A DNA stretch of 7,544 nucleotides from Clostridia bacterium (GCA_017530275.1 JAFXMP010000121.1:1-7544), one strand, 5' to 3'; counted from the first letter of the stretch, positions 1 to 6,328 are shown. Notes: generated from the sequence alone by a model not told the origin. Program-made: numbers and translations.

Positions 1-71
1 ACCTGTGTGGCGCGGAAGTACAAAATAATGAGAAGTAGCCAGCTGTACCCTTTTATCAGCGATCCATGCCG

Positions 72-1732
72 TTATTTGTCGAAAATGCTACTTTCTCTAT
101 TCACCCCCACCTCCGTCCCATCCCTAAACCTGAACACCATCTTATTCTCCCCAACTGTCACATAATCCAGCAGCCCGCACCATAGTTCGGGATTGAATTC
201 TTCCACCCTCCCACCCAGTTTCCTCAGTAGCCGCATGTATTCTTCTATCTCACCCAGCCGGGCTTTCTTGTCTGCAATCTGCTTTTCTACCTGTATCTTT
301 TGCGCTTTCGCCTGATCAAAACGGTCGCTCATGGCCTGGAACCTTTTCTGATATTCTTCTTGGTCAAGGGCAACGGTGCGTTTTCTCTGATCAGAGCCTG
401 CATTTTTTCTGACAGCACCTGCATCTCTGTTTCCAGGGAAGCCAGCTCTATTTCAAGCGCGGTTGTGTCGAAAGCAGTACTTTTTGCGGATTCAAAGGCT
501 GCAATGGCTTTCTTCCTCCCATTGAGCACCTCGTTCACGGCAGCCAGGAAAGCCGTTTTTATCTGTTCTTCCGTTAAGTGTGGCGTGGAGCATTTCTTGC
601 CACTGTTCTTGCCCGTATCCCTATCATGCCTCTCGCAACAGTCCCCATCAACGTCCTTTCCGACATCCCATTTACTGAATTTATGGTTGCATTGCCAAAT
701 AACCCGCCGATACTTGTCATTGCTGTGCCAGACCTTGGAGCCAAACCATGAGCCGCATTCCGCGCAGCGAATCTTCCCGCTGAATATCCGCACCCCGCTG
801 TAGGCGCCATTCCGGCGCTCAATCTCCCTTTGCACCTGTTCATGAACCGTAGGATCAATAATTGCGGTGTGATTGTTTTCCACGTAGTATTGGGAAATCT
901 CACCCTCGTTGACCTTCTTTTTCTTTGTCAGATAATCCGTGGTGTAAGTTTTTTGCAGCAGCACGTCTCCCCGGTATTTTTCGTTCATCAAAATGTGCCG
1001 GACGGTGGTGCCGCCCCATACGTCTTTCCCTCCCGGCGATTTGATTCCTTCCGCAGTGAGCGCCTTGGCGATGCCGTAAGGCGTCATGCCCTGGAGGAAC
1101 ATGCTGTAAATGCGGCGGACGATCACGGCTTGTTCCTCATTCACTTCCAGCGTTCCGGTTTCACCTTTGTCGTACCCTAGAAAGTGGCCATACGGCACAG
1201 CGACCTTTCCGTCCGCCATCCGTTTCCTGTGCCCCCAGGTCACGTTCAGGGAAATGGATCGGCTTTCTTCCTGGCTGAGGCTGGACATGATGCTGATCAG
1301 CAATTCTCCCTTGCTGTCGAAAGTCCAGATATTCTCCTTCTCGAAGAAAACCTCAGTGCCATGCTCCTTCAGCGCCCGAATGTTGGAAAGGCTGTCCACG
1401 GTGTTCCGGGCGAAGCGGCTCACGCTCTTGGTCACGATCAGGTCGATGCGTCCGGCCAGCGCGTCGGCGATCATCTGCTGGAACCCTTTCCGTTTGGCGG
1501 TGGAGGTTCCGCTCACGCCGTCGTCGGTGTACACAGAAACGAACTCCCAGTCAGCCCGCGACTTGATGTAGTTGGTGTAGTAATCCACCTGCGCCTCATA
1601 AGAATTCTGCTGATCCTCGTTCCCCGTGCTGACGCGGGCGTACCCGGCCACCCTCCGCTTCTTTTGCGCCGACAGCGGAGCGGCGGTGTGCAGCGCCAGT
1701 GTCGCCGGTATCGTCCTTACGTTTTTTGCCAT
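72..1732 (-). pseudogene. Large serine recombinase, split by a one-base frameshift
   Basis: Site-specific DNA recombinase of the large serine family, which integrates or excises mobile elements. The first frame (329-1732, 467 codons) has an N-terminal resolvase domain with GYARVST at residues 30-36 (nucleophile Ser35, Arg33) and the SVSRFARNT motif at 103-111. A recombinase domain follows at about 180-300, then a zinc-ribbon with Cys323, Cys326, Cys348 and probably Cys381, then the start of a coiled coil. After Ala452 the frame runs into nonsense and stops. The next frame resumes the family sequence (TVALDQEEYQKRFQA, then an 86-codon stretch with the coiled coil and FRFRDGTEV end). Restoring one base near 374-379 gives about 553 residues, normal for the family. 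I see no canonical slippery heptamer, so decay or a sequencing error is likelier than programmed frameshifting. The second frame's ATG overlaps the first frame's stop (ATGA), so a separate C-terminal piece could be made. The 3-Cys to 4-Cys spacing is unusually long. Confidence 0.93.
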
Positions 1733-1866
1733 TGCTTTATCCTCCCATCGGTAAAATGGTATTCCAGGCTGCCGTCCGGCTGGACATTAATCCGTTCCAC
1801 TCGGTTGCCAAAGGCCGTGTCGTCAAAATTCGCTGTTCCCATCATATCATAATCGGGAAGCCGCTG
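1717..1866 (-). pseudogene. C-terminal remnant of a second serine recombinase
   Basis: An open frame ending in TAA at 1717-1719 overlaps the first codons of the downstream recombinase. It reads QRLPDYDMMGTANFDD, then AFGNRVERINVQPDGSLEYH, then FTDGRIKQWQKT. It aligns with the C-terminal end of the neighbouring recombinase: FDDTAFGNRVERINV against FNPELWCGLLDYVTV, and LEYHFTDG against MVFRFRDG. Tandem serine recombinases with overlapping ends are common in clostridial mobile elements, so this is probably the tail of a deleted partner. The frame stays open upstream only to a TAG at 1894-1896, and nothing family-like is visible beyond about 1860. There is no start signal. The assignment rests on a short alignment made by eye. 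Confidence 0.6.
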
Positions 1867-1881
1867 TGAAGGGAGAGAACC

Positions 1882-2058
1882 ATGGTATACATTCTAATTG
1901 GCGCTTTAGGCGCCGTGGCCCTTATCGCCCTGTATGGTGCCGAGATTCACGAGAATAATCAACGTATTATGAGAGGGGAACCTCCAAAACTTCACCATGA
2001 CATAACCGACTGGCCCGATCCTGTAGAGGTGATCGACAGGACGGGACGGCGCAAATGA
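1882..2058 (+). CDS. Small single-pass membrane protein, 58 aa, unrecognised
   Basis: I do not recognise this gene. It encodes 58 residues. Residues 2-20 (VYILIGALGAVALIALYGA) form one hydrophobic segment long enough to span the membrane. A charged tail of about 38 residues follows, with EIHENNQR and PKLHHD, ending RTGRRK. There is no lipobox or cleavage-like motif, so a membrane anchor is likelier than a secreted peptide. The positive end suggests the tail is cytoplasmic (positive-inside rule). The start is supported by a GAAGGGAG ribosome binding site at 1868-1875, 6 nt before ATG. It lies just beyond the recombinase remnant, on the opposite strand, and 124 nt before the desulfoferrodoxin start. 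No convincing promoter is visible. It could be a host gene or cargo of the mobile element. A chance ORF is possible but less likely given the ribosome binding site. Confidence 0.5.
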   Translation: MVYILIGALGAVALIALYGAEIHENNQRIMRGEPPKLHHDITDWPDPVEVIDRTGRRK

Positions 2059-2095
2059 CATGCCCCGCCAAGATAGGAGGCCGATATCGAGGATC

Positions 2096-2140
2096 AGATT
2101 TCTTGGCAACAGATTTCTTGGCAACATATCTCTTGCCAAC
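2096..2140 (+). repeat. Three tandem 15-bp units with an inverted TTGGCAA/TTGCCAA pair
   Basis: Units 2096-2110 and 2111-2125 are identical (AGATTTCTTGGCAAC). Unit 2126-2140 differs slightly (ATATCTCTTGCCAAC). Because the third unit carries TTGCCAA rather than TTGGCAA, units 2 and 3 form a 7-bp inverted repeat, 2118-2124 and 2133-2139, with an 8-nt gap. The right arm coincides with the -35 box of the desulfoferrodoxin promoter. Such an arrangement fits an operator, though simple replication slippage could also have made it. I cannot match it to a known regulator: it is not the PerR or Rex box. Confidence 0.8.
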
Positions 2141-2161
2141 ACTCAGGTTATCCCCTATAAT
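2133..2161 (+). promoter_or_regulatory. Sigma-70-type promoter of the desulfoferrodoxin gene
   Basis: TTGCCA (2133-2138, five of six matches to the -35 consensus) and a perfect TATAAT (2156-2161) are separated by 17 bp. Transcription would start near 2168, only about 15 nt before the ATG at 2183. The leader would therefore be little more than the AAGGAGG at 2168-2174. The -35 box lies in the right arm of the TTGGCAA/TTGCCAA inverted repeat, so a protein bound there would compete with RNA polymerase. Confidence 0.75.
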
Positions 2162-2182
2162 AGAACCAAGGAGGTGTGCTTT

Positions 2183-2554
2183 ATGACTTTTTACAGATGC
2201 GAACACTGCGGCAATATCATCGCGTACATCAATGATTCAGGCGTGCGTGCTCAATGCTGCGGCGAAGAAATGAAACCTCTCGTTCCGAATACCTCGGATG
2301 GCGCTGGCGAGAAGCATGTGCCAGTCATCGCACAGAACGGCCGGATCGTGACCGTTACGGTCGGCTCCGTGGAGCATCCCATGCTGGACGCTCATTACAT
2401 CGAATGGATTCTCCTGGAGACGAAGGAAGGAAGACAGAGAAAAAACCTGCAGCCGGGGGACAAGCCCGTTGCTACCTTCGCCCTTACCGATGGGGACGCC
2501 GTGATTGCAGCTTACGAATACTGCAATCTGCACGGGCTGTGGAAATCTAACTGA
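2183..2554 (+). CDS. dfx: Desulfoferrodoxin (superoxide reductase)
   Basis: A cytoplasmic non-haem iron enzyme that reduces superoxide to hydrogen peroxide without producing oxygen, typical of anaerobes. It has 123 residues. The N-terminal desulforedoxin domain has the four iron ligands in the pattern C6-x2-C9 and C25-C26. The C-terminal neelaredoxin domain has every catalytic ligand visible: Glu43-Lys44-His45, His65 and His71 (EHPMLDAHYIEW), and C114-x2-H117 (CNLHG). The protein therefore looks complete and active and has the two-iron architecture. The start at 2183 is chosen because AAGGAGG (2168-2174) precedes it by 8 nt and because family members begin just before the first Cys. The frame is open 41 codons further upstream to 2060, but that stretch would be encoded by the 15-bp repeats and promoter. 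It is monocistronic, followed by a hairpin at 2572. Confidence 0.96.
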   Translation: MTFYRCEHCGNIIAYINDSGVRAQCCGEEMKPLVPNTSDGAGEKHVPVIAQNGRIVTVTVGSVEHPMLDAHYIEWILLETKEGRQRKNLQPGDKPVATFALTDGDAVIAAYEYCNLHGLWKSN

Positions 2555-2571
2555 CAAACCTTCCGCGCAGA

Positions 2572-2602
2572 AAGAGACGCCGCCATGACAGCGGCGTCTC
2601 TT
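2572..2602. terminator. Strong hairpin between convergent units, probably a bidirectional terminator
   Basis: A perfect 12-bp stem, AAGAGACGCCGC (2572-2583) with GCGGCGTCTCTT (2591-2602), closes a 7-nt loop CATGACA. It lies 17 nt after the desulfoferrodoxin stop and 7 nt beyond the end of the convergent minus-strand ORF. The T-tract is weak on the plus strand (TTGAATTCCTTATTT) and short on the minus strand (TCTCTTTCTG). The stem is GC-rich and stable. No other hairpin is apparent between the aldo/keto reductase stop and here, so it may also end the long minus-strand operon. Confidence 0.75.
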
Positions 2603-2609
2603 GAATTCC

Positions 2610-2780
2610 TTATTTACCCTTCTTTGTTGCCCCGCTGGTGGTGTCAACGTTCGTGGTTGTTTCACTCCCATCATTTTGCATTTTCGTCCGGCCTTTTCCG
2701 TTCTGCTGGCCGTTCTCATTCTGCATATCGGGGGTTTGTTTCGGCGATTTGTTCTGCCGATTAATCTGCCGGTCATTCAT
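2610..2780 (-). CDS. Small Asn/Gln-rich hydrophilic ORF, 56 aa, doubtful
   Basis: I do not recognise this reading frame. From ATG at 2780 it encodes 56 residues rich in Asn, Gln, Lys and Thr (MNDRQINRQNKSPKQ, later MQNENGQQNGKGR, ending GATKKGK). It has no hydrophobic core, Cys or known motif, and would be disordered. Small Asn/Gln-rich proteins of this look occur in clostridia, some thought to be spore-associated; that comparison is by composition only. AGGA 8 nt upstream could serve as ribosome binding site. A TTG at 2837 would add 19 residues but lacks a convincing site. It lies 63 nt after the aldo/keto reductase stop and ends at the shared hairpin, so it could be the last gene of the operon. 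Low-complexity sequence also makes chance ORFs likelier. Confidence 0.4.
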   Translation of the reverse strand: MNDRQINRQNKSPKQTPDMQNENGQQNGKGRTKMQNDGSETTTNVDTTSGATKKGK

Positions 2781-2843
2781 CTGGCTGTTCCTCATCGTGC
2801 AGGAAGCAAAAAGGCTACAAGGCGGATAGGATTTCAAATTCTT

Positions 2844-3986
2844 TTATCCAATCTTCTCCACAAAATCCGTCATGAAATCGGAAATGTGGATTTGCTGCGG
2901 ACACACCTGCTCACAGCTTTGGCAGTGCAGGCAGGAAACTGGGCGCTTTTCCTCGGGAATCGCCATAAGGGCCATGGGAGCGATAAAGGCCATGCCGCCA
3001 TCCTCCACGGTCAGTACGTGTTCATTGTACAGCGAGATCAGCCGGGGAATATCCAGCCCCTGTGGGCAATGGCTCACGCAGTAATGGCAGGCGGTGCAGG
3101 GGATGGATTTCCGCGCCATCATTTTCTCTGCGATCCCGGAAAGGGCTTCGCTTTCCGCTTCCGTCAGCGGCTTATCCTCCTCAAAAGTGTGGATGTTGGC
3201 TTGGAGTTGTTCCATGCTGGACATGCCGGAGAGGATCATAGTCACGCCGGGAACGCCCTTCAAAAAGCGGAACGCCCAAGCGGGGATTTTTTCATCCGGA
3301 CGAAGGGCTTTCAGTGTTCCTTCGCTGGCCACGTCCAGCTTGGCCAGCTTGCCCCCGCGCAGGGGTTCCATCACCCAAATAGGGATGTTCCATTCGTTCA
3401 GCAGGGCCACCTTCTCTTTCCCGTGCTGGAACTCCCAATCCAGATAATTCAACTGAATCTGGCAAAACTCCATATGCTTCCCGTAAGCGTCCAGGAAGCG
3501 ACGCAGCACGTCCATTTCTCCATGACAGGAAAAGCCCAGGTGACGGATGCGGCCGTTCTTTTTCTGCTCCAACAAATAATCCAGGATGCCGAACTTCGGG
3601 TCAAGATATTTGTTGATGTTCAACTCGCAGACGTTGTGGAACAGATAAAAGTCAAAGTATTCCATGCCTGTCTTTTTCAACTGTTCCTCAAAGATTTCCC
3701 GCACCTTCGGCATATTGGTCACATCATAGCCGGGAAACTTGGTTGCGAAGCAGAAGCTGTCCCGGGGATACCTGCGCAGCGCTTCGCCCATGACGATTTC
3801 GGAATTGCCGCCATGATAACCCCAGGCGGTGTCATAGTAATTAATGCCTTTCGCCATGGCTTCATCCACCATGCGGAAGGTTTCTTCCCGGTTGATCCTG
3901 TTGTCATCACCGCCCATGACCGGCAATCTCATGGCCCCGAATCCCAGGGCGGAGAGCTTCAAATCCTGAAAATTCCTCGTAATCAT
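2844..3986 (-). CDS. Aldo/keto reductase with C-terminal double [4Fe-4S] ferredoxin domain
   Basis: A cytoplasmic oxidoreductase of 380 residues. The aldo/keto reductase TIM barrel covers about 1-290 and contains the catalytic tetrad Asp52 (YYDTAWGYHG), Tyr57, Lys83 (FATKFPG) and His117 (YLFHN). The tail carries two Cys motifs: C297-x2-C300-x2-C303-x3-C307 followed by Pro, and C352-x2-C355-x2-C358-x3-C362 followed by Pro, each able to hold a [4Fe-4S] cluster. This fused architecture is common in anaerobes; substrates are mostly unknown. The iron-sulfur tail suggests electrons can come from or go to ferredoxin or flavodoxin as well as NAD(P)H, and a flavodoxin gene sits 16 nt upstream. The start at 3986 has GGAAGGAG about 7 nt before it. 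It is the last clear gene of the minus-strand operon. Confidence 0.95.
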   Translation of the reverse strand: MITRNFQDLKLSALGFGAMRLPVMGGDDNRINREETFRMVDEAMAKGINYYDTAWGYHGGNSEIVMGEALRRYPRDSFCFATKFPGYDVTNMPKVREIFEEQLKKTGMEYFDFYLFHNVCELNINKYLDPKFGILDYLLEQKKNGRIRHLGFSCHGEMDVLRRFLDAYGKHMEFCQIQLNYLDWEFQHGKEKVALLNEWNIPIWVMEPLRGGKLAKLDVASEGTLKALRPDEKIPAWAFRFLKGVPGVTMILSGMSSMEQLQANIHTFEEDKPLTEAESEALSGIAEKMMARKSIPCTACHYCVSHCPQGLDIPRLISLYNEHVLTVEDGGMAFIAPMALMAIPEEKRPVSCLHCQSCEQVCPQQIHISDFMTDFVEKIG

Positions 3987-4002
3987 GATGCGCTCCTTCC
4001 GC

Positions 4003-4476
4003 TTATGCCTCAGCCCATGCTTTTAGTTCGGCTTGATCTACATTCGAGGAGAAACGTTTGCCAGGAAGGACTTTTGCGCTGCTTCCCACGATGCTCTGCA
4101 TCCGCTTTGCGGTATCGCCCATGCTGCTGCCGCCGGATGTGGCAAAGGGAACGATGGTTTTCCCGCTAAAATCATAGGAGTCCAGGAAAGAATCAATGAT
4201 GGATGGTTCACGATACCACCAGATAGGGAAGCCGATATAGACCACATCCGCATCAGCAATAGGAGCATTTTTATCCGCAAGCGCCGGGCGGGCGTTCAAA
4301 TCCTGCATTTCGATAGAGGAACGGGACTTTTTATTCGTCCAATCCAAATCGGCACGGGTATAGGTTGTCTCAGGCTTGATCTCATACAGCTCCGCTCCAA
4401 TAGCTTCGGCCAGACGCCTGGCGACCTTCGCGGTTACGCCGCTGGCGCTGAAATAGGTGACGAGTGCTTTGCTCAT
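4003..4476 (-). CDS. Flavodoxin (cytosolic, 157 aa)
   Basis: A small FMN-binding electron carrier or flavodoxin-fold reductase. The phosphate-binding loop is intact at residues 8-15 (YFSASGVT). The loops that flank the isoalloxazine ring are seen as FPIWWYREPS (83-92) and FATSGGSSMG (111-120). The length is normal for the short flavodoxin-like family. No signal peptide is present, so it acts in the cytosol. It is clearly paralogous to the flavodoxin domain of the gene at 4837-5826: EIKPETTYTRADLDW here against EIVPTEPYTADDLNY there, and both have FPIWW/YPIWW and SGKTI. The ribosome binding site AGGAGG lies about 8 nt before ATG. It is separated from the neighbouring genes by 12 and 16 nt, so it is co-transcribed with them. 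The likely partner is the iron-sulfur aldo/keto reductase just downstream; this is inferred from position only. Confidence 0.93.
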   Translation of the reverse strand: MSKALVTYFSASGVTAKVARRLAEAIGAELYEIKPETTYTRADLDWTNKKSRSSIEMQDLNARPALADKNAPIADADVVYIGFPIWWYREPSIIDSFLDSYDFSGKTIVPFATSGGSSMGDTAKRMQSIVGSSAKVLPGKRFSSNVDQAELKAWAEA

Positions 4477-4488
4477 TACGTTTTCCTC

Positions 4489-4821
4489 CTATTCTTCTTC
4501 CGTCCAGATTTCTTTCGCCAGCCTGAATACCGACCAGCCCTTGGGCCAGCCGCAATACATGGTGGCATGGGTGATGATGGCCGCGATTTCCGCTTTGGTG
4601 ACGCCGTTGTTTTTCGCGTTCGTCAGGTGATACTTGAGGGAGGCATCCGTGATCCCTGAGGCCATCAGGGAAACCACGGTGACGATGCACTTTGTCTTGA
4701 TGTCGATAGCATCTTCGTTCCAGACCTCCCCGAACAGCACGTCGTCGTTGAGGTGCGCGAACATGGGAGCAAAGTCGCCCAGTTGGTCGCGGCCTGCTGT
4801 TTGCTTGATTTTTTCGCTCAT
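4489..4821 (-). CDS. Carboxymuconolactone decarboxylase family protein (110 aa)
   Basis: A short all-helical protein of the CMD/AhpD fold. The family pattern is visible as KCIVTVVSLMASG (44-56), SLKYHLTNAKNNGVTKAEI (61-79) and ITHATMYCGWPKGW (83-96). Members of this short group include gamma-carboxymuconolactone decarboxylases and many stress-linked proteins of unknown reaction. The CxxC pair that makes AhpD a peroxidase partner is absent: Cys45 and Cys90 stand alone. AhpD-type alkylhydroperoxidase activity is therefore unlikely. His65 and His85 are possible functional residues. No signal peptide is present. The start has AGGGAGGG upstream, and the gaps to its neighbours are 15 and 12 nt. The context with an AdhR-like regulator suggests a role in handling reactive carbonyls or quinones, but the substrate cannot be read from the sequence. 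Confidence 0.92.
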   Translation of the reverse strand: MSEKIKQTAGRDQLGDFAPMFAHLNDDVLFGEVWNEDAIDIKTKCIVTVVSLMASGITDASLKYHLTNAKNNGVTKAEIAAIITHATMYCGWPKGWSVFRLAKEIWTEEE

Positions 4822-4836
4822 GATGGTTCCCTCCCT

Positions 4837-5826
4837 TTATTCTTCAAGTGACAGAACGACCGTCACATCGCCTTCTCCCAGGATCGCTTTCAGCTCCGCC
4901 TGCGTCACATCGTTGATTTTTCCCAGCCTGGTGAAGTCCCAGCTGTTGTGATCGTAATAGATCACAAAGCGATGGCCCAGATACAGGATCAGATCGCCGG
5001 CCTCGGTGGAAATGTCCTCATCGTTGGCGGGCAGGGTGACAGGCAATTCGCCCACCTTTTCAAAATTCCCGTAGTCGTGCATGTCAATAGTCACGTCCCC
5101 CTGTCGGAGCAAATCCACAAGGGCTGCGGCGGAAGAATTGTCCGTAAGTGTGGAGGTGAGGGCCACATCCCCGATTTTGATGTACAGCAAATGACTTTCC
5201 TCCTTTACTGGCAGATCCATGGACAACGCCCAAGCCCGGATGCCTTCCGCCGTTTCCCGGTTGCTGATGCGTTTGGCGGGCAGCCAATTCACCGTATCGT
5301 CTGCCAGTGCGTGCAGGTTGGTATCGCTACTGCCCACGCCGCTGGAAGCGGACGTGCAGAAGGGAATGATCGTCTTGCCGGATACGTCCACGCTTTCCAG
5401 GAAGGTATAGATGATCTTCGGCGCTTGACCCCACCAGATGGGATAACCCAGCAGGATCGTGCTGTATTGCTCCAGGCTTTCCGGCAAAACTGCGATTCCC
5501 GGACGCGCGCCGCTGTCACGCTGTTCCACCGTGGCGCGGGTGCCGGTTTTGTTGTAGTTCAGGTCGTCCGCTGTATAGGGCTCTGTTGGTACGATCTCAA
5601 ACACGTCTGCGCTCAAAGCATCGGCGGCTGTCAGCGCAGCCGCACGGATGGTATCGTCTGTGGAGAAATAGACCACTAGCACCGAGGCATTTTCATTCTC
5701 TTGAACCTGCGGCAGCGCATTCACGGAGAGCGTAGCTGACGATACGGCGTCTTCCGCCGCAGCAGTACACAGTGCTGTGAAGGCGGCCAGGATCAGAATA
5801 CTGACAAACAATAGCAGCTTTTTCAT
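4837..5826 (-). CDS. Exported flavodoxin fused to a cyclophilin-like domain
   Basis: This 329-residue protein has three parts. Residues 1-25 are a Sec-type signal peptide: MKK, a hydrophobic core LLLFVSILILAAFTAL, then CTAAAE. The motif TALC is a poor lipobox because Leu precedes the Cys, so cleavage near the Ala run is likelier than lipidation. Residues about 48-202 are a flavodoxin domain with GYPIWWGQAPK (127-137) and FCTSASSGVGS (156-166). Residues about 212-329 match the bacterial cyclophilin-like fold domain (YIKIGDVALTSTLTDNSSAA, later GDLILYLGHRFVIYYD). In the phosphate loop, YFSTDDT replaces the usual YFS-x-TG-x-T; the glycine is missing and two Asp sit where a phosphate would be held. 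The start at 5826 is preferred over one 34 codons upstream because it begins the signal peptide and follows GGAAGTGA. It lies 13 nt after the previous stop. The function is unknown. Confidence 0.9.
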   Translation of the reverse strand: MKKLLLFVSILILAAFTALCTAAAEDAVSSATLSVNALPQVQENENASVLVVYFSTDDTIRAAALTAADALSADVFEIVPTEPYTADDLNYNKTGTRATVEQRDSGARPGIAVLPESLEQYSTILLGYPIWWGQAPKIIYTFLESVDVSGKTIIPFCTSASSGVGSSDTNLHALADDTVNWLPAKRISNRETAEGIRAWALSMDLPVKEESHLLYIKIGDVALTSTLTDNSSAAALVDLLRQGDVTIDMHDYGNFEKVGELPVTLPANDEDISTEAGDLILYLGHRFVIYYDHNSWDFTRLGKINDVTQAELKAILGEGDVTVVLSLEE

Positions 5827-5839
5827 AAGCGTCACTTCC

Positions 5840-6328
5840 TTACAGCCAGTCAGCCACCTTCTGTTTTGACTTCTTTGCTTGCGATCCCTTGATGGCGAGA
5901 CCGTTCTTCTGAACATCCGCACCATCACAAAGTCTCTTTACATCAGAAACCATGCTTGCCAGCCCGGAGCCTTCATGGGTGCTGATGACCCGTACCGTCT
6001 TTCCGGAAAAATCCAAACCGGTCAGGGCCGTTTCCACTTCTGGCGCGTAGGTGCCCCAGTAGATGGGACTCATGACAAAAATCGTGTCATAAGCCGAAAT
6101 GTCTGTCGGTTTCTCCTTGATCGGCGCATTCCCGATGCGCTGCTTTGCCTCCTTAATGCAGGTATCGTAGTCCTTCGCATAGGGCACGGCAGGTTCAACC
6201 TTGAACATATCCGCTCCGGTCAGCTCCTGCACAAACTCCGCCACAATCTCGGTATTGCCCTTATCGATATAACCGACAGCGTAGTTTTCATCCGCCCTGC
6301 TGAAATAGATGATCAAACTCCTGCTCAT
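5840..6328 (-). CDS. Flavodoxin (cytosolic, 162 aa, long phosphate-loop type)
   Basis: A flavodoxin-fold protein of the subgroup whose first loop is extended: YFSRADENYAVGYIDKGNT at residues 8-26 replaces the short YFS-x-TG-x-T. The GNTE at 24-27 supplies the usual phosphate-loop end. The flavin-flanking loops are MSPIYWGTYAPE (86-97) and STHEGSGLAS (116-125). No signal peptide is present. It is more distant from the other two flavodoxins in this operon than they are from each other, so the operon did not arise by simple triplication. Its ATG overlaps the TGA of the upstream gene (ATGA), implying translational coupling. GGGAGG inside that gene's end is the likely ribosome binding site, about 11 nt away. 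It may act as electron carrier or as an NAD(P)H:quinone/enone-type reductase. Confidence 0.93.
   Translation of the reverse strand: MSRSLIIYFSRADENYAVGYIDKGNTEIVAEFVQELTGADMFKVEPAVPYAKDYDTCIKEAKQRIGNAPIKEKPTDISAYDTIFVMSPIYWGTYAPEVETALTGLDFSGKTVRVISTHEGSGLASMVSDVKRLCDGADVQKNGLAIKGSQAKKSKQKVADWL

Noticed and set aside
12..56. Short inverted repeat GTACA...TGTAC after the recombinase, as a possible attachment site
   Set aside because: The arms are only 5 bp and partly self-palindromic. Serine recombinase attachment sites cannot be recognised without the matching partner site.
370..380. Programmed -1 frameshifting in the recombinase
   Set aside because: The codons at the shift (GAA AAC GCA CCG) do not form an X XXY YYZ slippery sequence, and no downstream stimulatory stem is evident.
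1184..1852. 222-codon plus-strand ORF opposite the recombinase
   Set aside because: It is a shadow of the recombinase coding frame with no recognisable domain and no ribosome binding site.
2060..2182. N-terminal extension of the desulfoferrodoxin (41 codons, in frame), with an orphan AGGAGG at 2075-2080
   Set aside because: It would be encoded by the 15-bp repeats and the promoter. There is no start codon at a proper distance from the 2075 AGGAGG (only ATA at 2084), and the family begins at the 2183 start, which has its own AAGGAGG.
2601..4169. 522-codon plus-strand ORF opposite the aldo/keto reductase
   Set aside because: It is antisense to a complete, motif-rich gene. The translation shows no family features and is a by-product of codon usage on the minus strand.
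4489..4821. AhpD-type alkylhydroperoxidase
   Set aside because: The CxxC active-site pair is absent. Only the general CMD fold is supported.
5767..5769. Lipoprotein signal peptide in the flavodoxin-cyclophilin protein (Cys20)
   Set aside because: The residues before the Cys are T-A-L; a Leu at -1 does not fit the lipobox, so ordinary signal peptidase cleavage is preferred.
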